A program made the translations under genes and the position numbers. A stretch of DNA of 64,000 nucleotides, taken from the NCBI GenBank assembly GCA_964574985.1, contig CAZNPH010000022.1:1-64000 (forward strand). Direction: 5' to 3'. This DNA comes from CAZNPH01 sp964574985. GTDB taxonomy: Bacteria > Bacteroidota > Bacteroidia > Bacteroidales > SM23-62. Below the pieces are notes generated by a model, which had not been told where the DNA came from, did not search any database, and saw only the letters and a program-made list of their open reading frames with translations. Of the stretch, positions 45,797 through 54,364 are shown one piece after another; the first letter of the stretch is position 1; each line of letters opens with the position of its first letter.

Positions 45797-47086
45797 TCAT
45801 GATTTGACTTGAATGAGATGATGATTCTTCTTGCCTTTCTGAATGATCATATATTTCCCGTTGATCAGGTCACCGGAGGAAATTTTGTGATCGGGATCGG
45901 TTACCCGCTCCTTGTTAAGAAATACTCCGCCGTTCTGGACCATTCTCCGGTATTCACCCCGGGATGAAAAAATACGGGTCTGTGCAGTCAGAAGTTCGAT
46001 CAGCTGCTCGCCCAGCTTGTTCTTTTCCACACTATACAGAGGCACGCCTTCAAAAACAGACAGAAATACATCTTCCCTGATGTTTTGCAGGGTTTCTTTG
46101 GTGGCTTTTCCGAAAAGGATCCCGGAAGCATCGGCTACCATACGAAAATCCTCCTCCGAATGGACCATCACTGTGACTTCCCTTGCCAGTGATTTCTGAA
46201 GTAAGCGTTCTTCCGGTGCACGGCGGTGACGGTTTATCAGTTCTTTGATCTCATCGATCCCGAGAAGGGTGAAGATCCTGATGTATTTTTCGGCATCGGC
46301 ATCGGTCACGTTGAGCCAGAACTGATAAAATTTGTATACAGATGTTTTTGCCGGATCGAGCCACACATTTCCTTCTTCTGTTTTACCAAATTTCCCCCCG
46401 CCCGACCGGGTAATCAGGGGACATGTCAGCGCATAGGCATTTCCCGAAAGGATCCTCCGGATGAGTTCCGTCCCGGTGACAATATTCCCCCACTGATCCG
46501 ATCCGCCCATCTGAAGTTTACAGTTCCGTGTCTGATAAAGATGCATGAAATCATAACCCTGCAGCAATTGATATGAAAATTCAGTGAAGGACATCCCGGA
46601 AACAGAATCCTTTCCCAGTCTTTTTCTGACCGAATCCTTCGACATCATATAATTTACCGTGATATACTTGCCGACATCCCGTACAAAATCAAGAAAGGTG
46701 AATTCTTTCATCCAATCCAGGTTATTGACCATTTCTGCCCTGGCGGGTCCGGAAACGGAAAAATCAAGAAAACCGGACAATTGTTTCCGAATGCTATCCG
46801 CATTTTTCCGGATAACCTCCTCGTCAAGCAGGTTCCTTTCTTTGGATTTTCCCGACGGATCCCCGATCATTCCGGTGGCCCCGCCCACAAGTGCGATCGG
46901 TTTATGCCCTGCCTTCTGCATATGCTTCAGCAGTATAATGGAAACCAGGTTGCCAATGTGGAGTGAATCGGAAGAAGGATCGAAACCGACATAAACCGTA
47001 GTGGGTTCTTTTTTCAATTGCCCGGCAGTGCCTGGCATGATGTCATGGATCATGCCTCTCCAGTGTAGTTCATCTATCAGGTCCAT
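45797..47086 (-). CDS. tyrS: Tyrosyl-tRNA synthetase
   Basis: This class I synthetase charges tRNA-Tyr. The 429-residue length is normal. HIGN (residues 43-46) is the HIGH motif and KFGKT (about 230-234) the KMSKS-equivalent loop. QLLQGYDFMHLY and GGSDQWGNIVTG are TyrRS signatures, and the C-terminal S4 RNA-binding domain (about 355-425) carries GGVFLNKERVTDPD. ATG 47086 was chosen over a TTG two codons earlier. Confidence 0.96.
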   Translation of the reverse strand: MDLIDELHWRGMIHDIMPGTAGQLKKEPTTVYVGFDPSSDSLHIGNLVSIILLKHMQKAGHKPIALVGGATGMIGDPSGKSKERNLLDEEVIRKNADSIRKQLSGFLDFSVSGPARAEMVNNLDWMKEFTFLDFVRDVGKYITVNYMMSKDSVRKRLGKDSVSGMSFTEFSYQLLQGYDFMHLYQTRNCKLQMGGSDQWGNIVTGTELIRRILSGNAYALTCPLITRSGGGKFGKTEEGNVWLDPAKTSVYKFYQFWLNVTDADAEKYIRIFTLLGIDEIKELINRHRRAPEERLLQKSLAREVTVMVHSEEDFRMVADASGILFGKATKETLQNIREDVFLSVFEGVPLYSVEKNKLGEQLIELLTAQTRIFSSRGEYRRMVQNGGVFLNKERVTDPDHKISSGDLINGKYMIIQKGKKNHHLIQVKS

Positions 47087-47146
47087 GCACAAAAATTTTC
47101 GCTAAGATAAACATTATACAATCAACGCATCCCGGGGTCAAATATT

Positions 47147-47677
47147 TCAGATATTGATTCCCCCCGGATCAACTTCCCGGGTTTTTTCCCGGATCTTATC
47201 AAAACTGAGATAGGGGAATATGGCCGGGGCAAATTGTGACAAGGGACGGTACAAGAGAGAAGCCTCTTTGTGTTCCCTGGGGATGAAAGGGATTTTCCTG
47301 TCTATGGCATCCAGGATCACCAGAACAATGCTGATCAAAAATGCCGTTTTCAGTATCCCGAAAACCAATCCCGCGAACCGGTTTAAAAAACCAAGGGCCA
47401 CAGCCCTGATCAGCTTATCCATTGCCCTGGCGAGCAAATGCACACCGATCACAATCAGCACAAAGGTCAGGGAGAAAGAGATCAAAGACAGATATTGAAT
47501 ATTCCGGTCAATGTGTCCGGTGATCCATCCTGCCATTAGATGGGAGAAATGAATGGCTCCCCAGATACCCAGTATCAGCGCTGCCAGGGAAGCGGCCATA
47601 ATGAAAAAACCTTTTCTGATGCCCTGAAACGCACTCCATAAAAGTAAGATCAGGAATATGATATCGAAATAGTTCAT
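47147..47677 (-). CDS. CvpA family membrane protein
   Basis: The 176-residue protein has four TM helices (about 4-20, 24-46, 62-84, 100-125) with the CvpA/colicin V production signals FDIIFLILLLWSAFQGIRKGF and LDKLIRAVALGFLNRFAGLVFG. CvpA proteins are small inner-membrane proteins tied to envelope homeostasis; the mechanism is not established. It lies 60 bp upstream of tyrS in the same direction and is divergent from the YfiR-SpoIIE gene. Confidence 0.88.
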   Translation of the reverse strand: MNYFDIIFLILLLWSAFQGIRKGFFIMAASLAALILGIWGAIHFSHLMAGWITGHIDRNIQYLSLISFSLTFVLIVIGVHLLARAMDKLIRAVALGFLNRFAGLVFGILKTAFLISIVLVILDAIDRKIPFIPREHKEASLLYRPLSQFAPAIFPYLSFDKIREKTREVDPGGINI

Positions 47678-47777
47678 AACAAATCATAAAATTAGCCAAT
47701 TTTTTTATACAATCTTTCCTTGCCGGTTCGCTCATTTTGAATTAATTTGATGGATAAATTACCAAATCTTTCTGCAT

Positions 47778-49685
47778 ATGAAACCTTTTCTTCGGATCAC
47801 CACACTGATTTGCCTGAGTTTGTTTATGGATCCGTTTACCGCCCCTTCTGCAAATGCCCAGGAAGGATTCGACAATGAAACACGTGCCCTGTTCATACTG
47901 GACATTGCCAAATACGTACAATGGGATGACAGTCTGCAAAGCCATGCAGATTTCAAAATCGGCTTGCTGAACCGGGAAACGGATTTGTACTGGGACCTGA
48001 CAAACATGGCCAAAACGCGTAAATTCATCCAGCAGAAACCGATCAAAGTATACCTGTTCAGGGATTTGGACCAGATTGAAAAAACCCATATCCTTTTTAC
48101 AAAAAAGGAGGACGGATTTGAGCTTAAAAAAGTGCTCAACCGGATCGGGGGAAACAACACACTGCTGATCACCGAAGGATTCGACTTTAAGGAATCCATG
48201 CTGAACTTTATTGTGGTGGACGGGAAACCCCGCTTTGAGGTCAATGAGAAAAGAATGAACCGTGAAAAATTGTCCGTATCGGAACTTTTCCTTGCCCAGG
48301 CAGTGAAAACCAGGGAAGATTGGGAAGCTTTGTTCAAAAAGACGGAAATTGAACTGGAAAAGGAAAAAGAAGTGGTCAGACTGCAGAAAGACACCATTCA
48401 GGAACAAAACCGGAGGATCAATGATCAGCGCAAAATCATCGCCTTTCAGGAGAGACGCCTTGACAGCCTGGATGCAGAGATCCAATCCAGGCAACAAACC
48501 CTGAAGAAAACCATCCGGGTCCTTTCCCGGCAGGAACAGGAAATAAACAAACAAAAAGAACAGATCAACCGGCAGATGGAAACGGCTCGGCAACAAGAGA
48601 AAGTACTTGCCGGCCAGCAGACAAAGATCGACAGCCAGCAAACTGCCATTGCCGGGCAGATGTCCAGGATCCGTGATCAGGAAAAGGTGCTGATCGAGCA
48701 GCTGGAAGCCATTGAAAAACAAAAAATGCTTCTGTATTTCTTCATCGTCCTGCTGATACTGATCTCGGGGCTGGGTTATTTCATTTACCGTGCATACAGG
48801 ATCAAGAAAACAGCGAATATCCAGCTGGAAGAAAAGAACCGGAAGATACTGGAACAGAAGAATGAGATCGAAAAGCAGAAGGAGATCGCCGAATCACAAA
48901 GGGATCAGATCGCATACCAGAAAAAACATATTACCGACAGCATCGAATATGCCAAGCGGATCCAGACGGCCCTTCTGCCCTCGCTGGAACTTTTCAGCGA
49001 CCAGGTCGATCATTTTGTCCTGTACAAACCCAGGGACATAGTCAGCGGAGATTTCTACTGGGTGAACCGCCTGGACAATATCCAGATTGTTATCGCCGCC
49101 GATTGCACCGGCCACGGTGTGCCGGGGGCGTTTATGAGCATGCTGGGAGTCAGTCTGCTCAATGAGATCATTATCAACAAAGGCATTCTGAAACCGGATG
49201 AAATCCTTGAACAATTGCGGGAAGAAGTTATCATATCATTGAAACAGAGAGAAGCGGAAAGTGATGTCAAGGACGGAATGGACATGGTGGTTTGCAAAAT
49301 AGATTATTCGTCAGACACCCTGGAATTCGCCGGTGCGAACAACCCACTGTATTTATTCAGAGACGGAGAACTCAGGGTGATCAAGGGAGACAAGATGCCG
49401 GTGGCCATCCATGAAAATATGCAAAAATTTAAAAACCACACCCTCCCGTTGAAGGAAGGCGATACCATCTATATTTTTTCCGACGGTTACGTTGACCAGT
49501 TCGGCGGACCCAATCAAAAAAAGTTCCTGGCCAGGAATTTCAGACGGAAACTCGAAGAAATACAGCAGTTACCGATGATCCGGCAGGGGGCCAGACTCGA
49601 TGAGGTGTTCGAGGACTGGCGCAAGGATGTGGATCAAATCGATGATGTAACCGTTATCGGCATCCGGTATACAAAAATGACCTGA
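47778..49685 (+). CDS. YfiR-like periplasmic domain fused to TM, coiled coils and SpoIIE phosphatase
   Basis: The 635-residue protein has a signal peptide (residues 1-27), then a YfiR/DUF4154-like domain (about 32-180: ALFILDIAKYVQWDDS, HILFTKKEDGFELKKVLNRIG, NTLLITEGFDFKESMLNF, GKPRFEVN). A long coiled coil (about 185-312) follows, with a TM helix (about 317-338), a second coiled coil (about 340-395) and a SpoIIE phosphatase (about 400-632) with RDIVSGDFYW, ADCTGHGVPGAFMSMLG and DQIDDVTVIG. In Pseudomonas, YfiR is a periplasmic inhibitor of a diguanylate cyclase; here a similar sensor would control a phosphatase. Its SpoIIE half closely resembles that of the propeller sensor at 29.5 kb, suggesting shared partners. 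Confidence 0.88.
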   Translation: MKPFLRITTLICLSLFMDPFTAPSANAQEGFDNETRALFILDIAKYVQWDDSLQSHADFKIGLLNRETDLYWDLTNMAKTRKFIQQKPIKVYLFRDLDQIEKTHILFTKKEDGFELKKVLNRIGGNNTLLITEGFDFKESMLNFIVVDGKPRFEVNEKRMNREKLSVSELFLAQAVKTREDWEALFKKTEIELEKEKEVVRLQKDTIQEQNRRINDQRKIIAFQERRLDSLDAEIQSRQQTLKKTIRVLSRQEQEINKQKEQINRQMETARQQEKVLAGQQTKIDSQQTAIAGQMSRIRDQEKVLIEQLEAIEKQKMLLYFFIVLLILISGLGYFIYRAYRIKKTANIQLEEKNRKILEQKNEIEKQKEIAESQRDQIAYQKKHITDSIEYAKRIQTALLPSLELFSDQVDHFVLYKPRDIVSGDFYWVNRLDNIQIVIAADCTGHGVPGAFMSMLGVSLLNEIIINKGILKPDEILEQLREEVIISLKQREAESDVKDGMDMVVCKIDYSSDTLEFAGANNPLYLFRDGELRVIKGDKMPVAIHENMQKFKNHTLPLKEGDTIYIFSDGYVDQFGGPNQKKFLARNFRRKLEEIQQLPMIRQGARLDEVFEDWRKDVDQIDDVTVIGIRYTKMT

Positions 49686-49724
49686 TTCCGGGGCAAGCTC
49701 ATTTTCGGGGAACCGGAAGGAAAA

Positions 49725-49952
49725 TCATTCGCACTCCCATTGGGTGGTTCGGTTGTCAATGGTGGTCGGGGGTTCATTTTCTTTCTCTTCCAGCTCTTCA
49801 CCGCAATATACAACCCCGGTTCCTTCATCCACCTTTACACCGTCTTCATAGGTTACGATCCTGCATGTTTTGCAGTTTAAAAGCTCCTCACAGGCCGAAA
49901 GTGCCAGTGTCATCAATACAATGACCGAAAAAATCCGAATGGTTCTCTTCAT
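49725..49952 (-). CDS. Small cysteine-containing lipoprotein (hypothetical)
   Basis: The 75-residue product has a type II signal sequence with lipobox LSAC (Cys21). The mature part has CKTCRIVTYEDGVKVDEGTGVVYCGEEL and a final Cys near the end, so four further cysteines could form disulfides. No family is recognised. Its start codon directly follows dispersed repeat copy 2, which probably supplies its leader. TTG, 20 nt and TAAATTTA within the repeat form a possible promoter. Confidence 0.7.
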   Translation of the reverse strand: MKRTIRIFSVIVLMTLALSACEELLNCKTCRIVTYEDGVKVDEGTGVVYCGEELEEKENEPPTTIDNRTTQWECE

Positions 49953-50162
49953 TCGAATATATTTAAGTTAATCATTTAAATTTAAACATGTTATAATGTC
50001 AGTTCAAATACTCTGATTTTTTGTTGCCGGCCACCCGCGGGCTGTCCACCTGCCTGGCCGGCGAACCCCCATTTCTAAAAACGATGTTGATTGATATATT
50101 CATTGTCTTTTGTCTTCAACCGGTAGCTTGCTGCCGGATCGATGATGGGGGTTTCACGTCAC
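49953..50162 (-). repeat. Approximately 210-bp dispersed structured element, copy 2 (inverted)
   Basis: This is the reverse-strand counterpart of 34955-35163, with the 76-nt identical core at 50056-50131. On the minus strand AACCCCCAT pairs with ATGGGGGTT, and GCCGGCCA pairs perfectly with TGGCCGGC, one base pair longer than in copy 1. The element ends immediately before the lipoprotein start codon. The remaining 137 bp to the next gene (50163-50299) show no ORF. Confidence 0.7.
49999..50103 (-). CDS. Possible 34-residue small ORF inside repeat copy 2
   Basis: ATG 50101-50103 to TGA 49999-50001 encodes MNISINIVFRNGGSPARQ followed by VDSPRVAGNKKSEYLN. It is the counterpart of the 32-residue ORF in copy 1, with a different end because TAG there is TTG here. 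It lies 46 nt upstream of the lipoprotein start. Translation is unproven. Confidence 0.3.
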   Translation of the reverse strand: MNISINIVFRNGGSPARQVDSPRVAGNKKSEYLN

Positions 50163-50299
50163 ATTTCGATTTTGATCAAATGTAACCATATTCTTCCAAA
50201 ATTCCTGAATTCGTTCACCGGCCGGTTGCCCGGAAAAATATTTTTATTTTCTTTGCATGGCCGGTAGCCCTTATACCGGTGCGAACATAATGATTCCGT

Positions 50300-51820
50300 A
50301 TGGCAACCGGTAAAAAAGCAAAGAAATCCGGCAATCGGCTTGCACGCTATCTTTTTTTCGGTTTTCTGGCAGGCATACTGCTCATGATCCTCGGGAACCG
50401 TGCAATCAAAATGACATCATCCGATGAGTTTTGTGCTTCCTGCCATGTTCATCCCCATTCCACGCAATCCTGGAAACTTTCCACCCATTATGATAATGAG
50501 CGCGGCATAGTAATCCATTGCATAGAATGCCACCTGCCTCCGGAAGGCATCCCGCATCTTGCAGAAAAAGCCAAAACCGGCATCCGGGATGTGTACGGTG
50601 CCATTTTCAAGGATGTATCCAAAATAAACTGGGAGGAAAAATCCCAGCTTGAATACGCAAAAAAACACACCTACAAGGAAGCCTGCCTGCACTGCCATCA
50701 GAATTTGTTTCCCATCGGTCTTTCCCGGGAAGGCGATGAAGCCCATTTATATTACAGTCAGCATCCCGATGAGTTGAGATGCATCAATTGCCACCTTTAT
50801 ACCGGACATTATTCCGAAGATGCCATACATGCCAAAAACGTGGATTTCGGGAAGAAACCGGAAAAACCCAAAAAGATTTTCAATCGCCCGGCCAGGGTGG
50901 ATACTTTCGCGAATTTCACCGAAACCGTCCCGGGGACAAGTTCCAGTTTTGAAATGGTGGCCATTCCGGGCGGCAGGTTTACGCTGGGAAGCCCCCAGGA
51001 CGAACCTTTCCGTGAGAAAGACGAAGGCCCCCGGGGGGAAGTTGAGATCAGCCCTTTCTTTTTGGCAAAAACGGAAGTCACCTGGGATGAATACCTGTCC
51101 TTTTTTGCAATGACTGCCAGCGAAGGCAGAACATCCGATACGGACAAACAAGCGGACGCAGAAACCGGTCCCACACCGCCATGGGGAAACCCCGGACAGG
51201 GATGGGGCAAAGGATCCAGGCCGGCCATTACCATGACCCATCATGCAGCGGAATATTATTGTCAGTGGCTATCTGAAATGACGGGCAAAAAATACCGTCT
51301 TCCTACTGAAGCGGAATGGGAATATGCCGCACGGGCTGGCACAACCGGTCCCTACTTTTTTGAAGGTGATCCCAGAAAGTATTCGGAAAAAGGTTTTATG
51401 AAAAAAATATTCGGGTCAGACACCTCCACCATCAATACCTATGTGATTTATCACCTGAACAGCCAGGGCAAAACGGGGCTGCCCTCCGAAGTAAAGCCCA
51501 ATCCTTTCGGACTGGTCAACATGCCGGGCAACGTAAGTGAATTTTGTTCCGACTGGTATGCACCCGATGCCTATGAAAAACTCCCCGAAAACCTGGTGAA
51601 GGACCCACAGGGTCCTGCCTACGGGGAGGAACATGTGATCAGGGGGGGATCATTCAAAAGCGATGCCGGTGGAGTACGGTCGGCATCCAGGGAACACACC
51701 CGTTCAATTGACTGGCTGAAGACCGATCCCCAGATCCCCAAAAGCATCTGGTGGTATTCCGATTGCAATCATGTAGGATTCCGTGTGGTTTGTGAATGGA
51801 ATCCCAAAAACAATGACTAA
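50300..51820 (+). CDS. Tetraheme NapC/NirT-like cytochrome fused to a SUMF1-like domain
   Basis: The 506-residue protein has a basic N-terminus, one TM helix (about 16-33) and four CxxCH heme sites (C45-H49, C74-H78, C129-H133, C161-H165). This resembles NapC/NrfH-type quinol dehydrogenases that pass electrons to periplasmic reductases. Residues about 213-503 form a SUMF1/formylglycine-generating-enzyme-like domain (MVAIPGGRFTLGSPQDE, YRLPTEAEWEYAARAG, GLVNMPGNVSEFCSDWY, VIRGGSFKSD). The catalytic cysteine pair of true FGEs (in the RGGS-x-C-x4-C segment) is absent; the stretch reads GGSFKSDAGGVRSASREHT. The domain may therefore be structural, as in GldJ/GldK, or bind another ligand. It is 25 bp upstream of a Gfo/Idh/MocA gene, probably an operon. 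Confidence 0.88.
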   Translation: MATGKKAKKSGNRLARYLFFGFLAGILLMILGNRAIKMTSSDEFCASCHVHPHSTQSWKLSTHYDNERGIVIHCIECHLPPEGIPHLAEKAKTGIRDVYGAIFKDVSKINWEEKSQLEYAKKHTYKEACLHCHQNLFPIGLSREGDEAHLYYSQHPDELRCINCHLYTGHYSEDAIHAKNVDFGKKPEKPKKIFNRPARVDTFANFTETVPGTSSSFEMVAIPGGRFTLGSPQDEPFREKDEGPRGEVEISPFFLAKTEVTWDEYLSFFAMTASEGRTSDTDKQADAETGPTPPWGNPGQGWGKGSRPAITMTHHAAEYYCQWLSEMTGKKYRLPTEAEWEYAARAGTTGPYFFEGDPRKYSEKGFMKKIFGSDTSTINTYVIYHLNSQGKTGLPSEVKPNPFGLVNMPGNVSEFCSDWYAPDAYEKLPENLVKDPQGPAYGEEHVIRGGSFKSDAGGVRSASREHTRSIDWLKTDPQIPKSIWWYSDCNHVGFRVVCEWNPKNND

Positions 51821-51845
51821 ATTTGTCCATCAAAATCAAATCATT

Positions 51846-53201
51846 ATGGAACAGAACAATAATAATGTAAGCCGCAGAAAGTTTCTGGAAAATGCCACCG
51901 CACTCGGTGCTCTTGGAACCATTGGGATCAGTGGCATCCTGAATTCCTGCACCGGAAAACCCGCAGTGTCTGATCTCGACCTGCCGCCTCTTCTTGATAC
52001 GGCCCCGGACGGCGGATTGCTCAAAGCCGGCCTGATCGGTTGTGGCGGAAGGGGAACCGGAGCCGCCATCAATTTTTTAAACGCGGGTCCCAACCTGCAG
52101 ATCGCTGCCCTGGCCGATGTTTTTGAAGACAAAATGAACGGCTGCAGGGAAAAACTCAAGGCAGAAAAAGGAGTTGAGGTTCCCGACGATATGTGTTTTC
52201 TGGGTTTCGATGCCTGCAAAAAAGTACTGGATTCGGATGTGGATGTAGTGATCCTGGCCACCCCTCCCTATTTCAGGCCGGAACAATTCAGTGATGCCAT
52301 AGAAGCAAGGAAGCACGTATTCATGGAAAAACCGGTGGCCGTGGATCCTGTGGGAGCAAGATCCATAATCAGTTCGGCCAAAAAAGCTGAATCCGTTGGG
52401 CTTTCCGTTGTAACCGGTACTCAAAGAAGGCACCAGCGTGATTATATTGAAACCTATAAACGGGTCATGTCCGGAGAGATCGGAGACATTGTTTCCGCCA
52501 ATTGCTACTGGAACAGTTCCAAGCTCTGGCACAGAAACCGGAAGCCGGAATGGTCCGACATGGAGTTCATGATCAGGGATTGGGTCAACTGGTGCTGGCT
52601 ATCGGGGGACCACATTGTGGAACAGCATATGCACAATATCGATGTAATCAACTGGTTCACCGGCAAATTCCCGCTCAGCGCGGTCAGTTTCGGTTCCCGC
52701 CACAGGAGGGTGACCGGAGATCAGTATGATAATTTCAGCACGGATTTTATTTATGAGGGAGATGTTCATGTCCACAGCATGTGCAGACAGATCAATGATT
52801 GTGCAAACAGTGTTTCGGAGTATATACGGGGTACCGAAGGATATTCCAACTGCAGAAACACCATTTACAATCCCGATGGTTCCGTGGCCTGGGAATACAG
52901 TTATCCGGTGGATGAATCGGGGGAAAACACCGGCCGGGTAAAGGTCAGTCCTTACGACCAGGAGCACATACACCTGGTGACCGCCATCCGTACCAACAAA
53001 CCGGTGGTGGAAGCGGAGACCACTGCAAAATCGACCCTTGCAGCCATCATGGCACGCATATCGGCCTATACAGGCAAGGAAACGACCTGGGAAGAAATGA
53101 TGCAATCGGGCCTGACCCTCGGTCCGGAAAAAATAGAGATGGGCCCGGTGGATATGGAATTCACGGTCCCCGTACCGGGTTCAGCACCCAAAACGGACTG
53201 A
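51846..53201 (+). CDS. Tat-exported Gfo/Idh/MocA family oxidoreductase
   Basis: The 451-residue protein starts at ATG 51846, where a twin-arginine signal (SRRKFLENATALGALG) begins at residue 9. A possible lipobox ends at C35 (ILNSC). The NAD(P)-binding fold follows (LKAGLIGCGGRGTGAAINFL), with EKPVAVDPVGARSII, the family catalytic lysine motif, and a C-terminal substrate domain (WVNWCWLSGDHIVEQHMHNIDVINW). The Tat signal implies the cofactor is bound before export, as in glucose-fructose oxidoreductase. The substrate is probably a sugar or cyclitol. The next gene is a convergent Tat-exported isomerase-like protein; the two stop codons abut. Confidence 0.92.
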   Translation: MEQNNNNVSRRKFLENATALGALGTIGISGILNSCTGKPAVSDLDLPPLLDTAPDGGLLKAGLIGCGGRGTGAAINFLNAGPNLQIAALADVFEDKMNGCREKLKAEKGVEVPDDMCFLGFDACKKVLDSDVDVVILATPPYFRPEQFSDAIEARKHVFMEKPVAVDPVGARSIISSAKKAESVGLSVVTGTQRRHQRDYIETYKRVMSGEIGDIVSANCYWNSSKLWHRNRKPEWSDMEFMIRDWVNWCWLSGDHIVEQHMHNIDVINWFTGKFPLSAVSFGSRHRRVTGDQYDNFSTDFIYEGDVHVHSMCRQINDCANSVSEYIRGTEGYSNCRNTIYNPDGSVAWEYSYPVDESGENTGRVKVSPYDQEHIHLVTAIRTNKPVVEAETTAKSTLAAIMARISAYTGKETTWEEMMQSGLTLGPEKIEMGPVDMEFTVPVPGSAPKTD

Positions 53202-54143
53202 TCAGGTCTCAAATCTGTCCACCGTGCGGTAAGCTTCGATCAGGGCTTTCTCTCCATCTTTTCCGGGTTTTGAGTTGCCGTGTTCCATGCCCAGAATGTC
53301 TTTGTATCCCTTGTCATAGATGTGCTTGAAGACATTCTTGTAGCATATCTCACCGGTGGTGGGCTCTTTCCTGCCCGGGTTGTCGCCGATCTGGAAATAG
53401 GCGATCTCTTCCCATGCAAGATCGATATTGGGTATGAGATTCCCTTCCTGGATCTGTTGATGGTAAATATCAAACAGTATCTTGCAGGACGGACTGTCGA
53501 CGGCTTTGCAGATTTCATATGCCTGCGGGATCTTTTTCAGAAACAATCCCGGGTGGTTCCTGAAATTCAGGGGCTCAAGAACCATGATCAGTCCGTGTGG
53601 CTCCAGGATATCACAGGCTTTTTTCAGTGCATTCACTACATGTGCGGTCTGATATCCCATTTGTTGCCTCAGATCGACATATCCGGGAACCACGGTCACC
53701 CATTTGGCATTTACCCTTCGGGCTACCTCCACCGATTCCCTGACTTCCCTCAGGAATTCTTCCAGGATTTCGGGATCCCCGGTGGTCAGACCGGGCTCTG
53801 TCCATTGAATGGTATGAGCCACGAATACACCCATGGCCATACCGCTTTTTTCCATTTGCGCGGCGATCTTCTTTTGCATATCCACACTGCGTCCTTTCAT
53901 GCCATTGTCCTCCAGTGCCCTGAAACCGACATCATATATGAATTTCAACTGATCAATGGGGTCTTCCCCGGCATGATGCCTGAACATCCCGAAATGAGGG
54001 GCATAGTTCAAATTGAACGTGTTCTCTCCGGCCCGTTTTTCTGAGTTGCGGGTCATTTTTCCTGCAAAAGCCTGATTGCCTGTAAATAATGCAGCGCCCG
54101 CCGAAGCAATCATTGATTTTTTAAAAAAACTTCTTCTTTCCAT
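53202..54143 (-). CDS. Tat-exported TIM-barrel sugar isomerase/epimerase-like protein
   Basis: The 313-residue protein has a twin-arginine signal (MERRSFFKKSMIASAGAALF, cut after about 27) and a xylose-isomerase-like TIM barrel (AP endonuclease 2/hydroxypyruvate isomerase group). Metal-binding candidates are the Glu in MVLEPLNFRNHPG, CKILFDIYHQQI and LGMEHGNSKPG. Such proteins isomerise, epimerise or cleave sugar derivatives. Together with the adjacent oxidoreductase it suggests periplasmic processing of an oxidised sugar. The exact reaction is unknown. Confidence 0.88.
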   Translation of the reverse strand: MERRSFFKKSMIASAGAALFTGNQAFAGKMTRNSEKRAGENTFNLNYAPHFGMFRHHAGEDPIDQLKFIYDVGFRALEDNGMKGRSVDMQKKIAAQMEKSGMAMGVFVAHTIQWTEPGLTTGDPEILEEFLREVRESVEVARRVNAKWVTVVPGYVDLRQQMGYQTAHVVNALKKACDILEPHGLIMVLEPLNFRNHPGLFLKKIPQAYEICKAVDSPSCKILFDIYHQQIQEGNLIPNIDLAWEEIAYFQIGDNPGRKEPTTGEICYKNVFKHIYDKGYKDILGMEHGNSKPGKDGEKALIEAYRTVDRFET

Positions 54144-54364
54144 GGGTTAATGTTTTATTAAATATTTATATTTCTGCATGTTACGTTATCAGGGCAAGTA
54201 CAATATTTTTTTGCCGGTCAATCCCCGTCTGCGAAATCTGTGAACGAATATCTAAATTTAAACATTCTCCGGTCATTTCAAAAGTGCTTCTGCCTGCATC
54301 CCGGCAAATTCAAATATATTTCGCTTCCAGAATATTCTTTTCTATTATTGCAAAAATTTTTCTC

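Noticed and set aside
50300..51820. Active formylglycine-generating enzyme
   Set aside because: The two catalytic cysteines are not present in the RGGS segment, and no sulfatase gene is nearby.
53199..53204. Abutting stop codons TGATCA as a functional site
   Set aside because: It simply reflects two convergent genes ending back to back; no terminator stem is seen.
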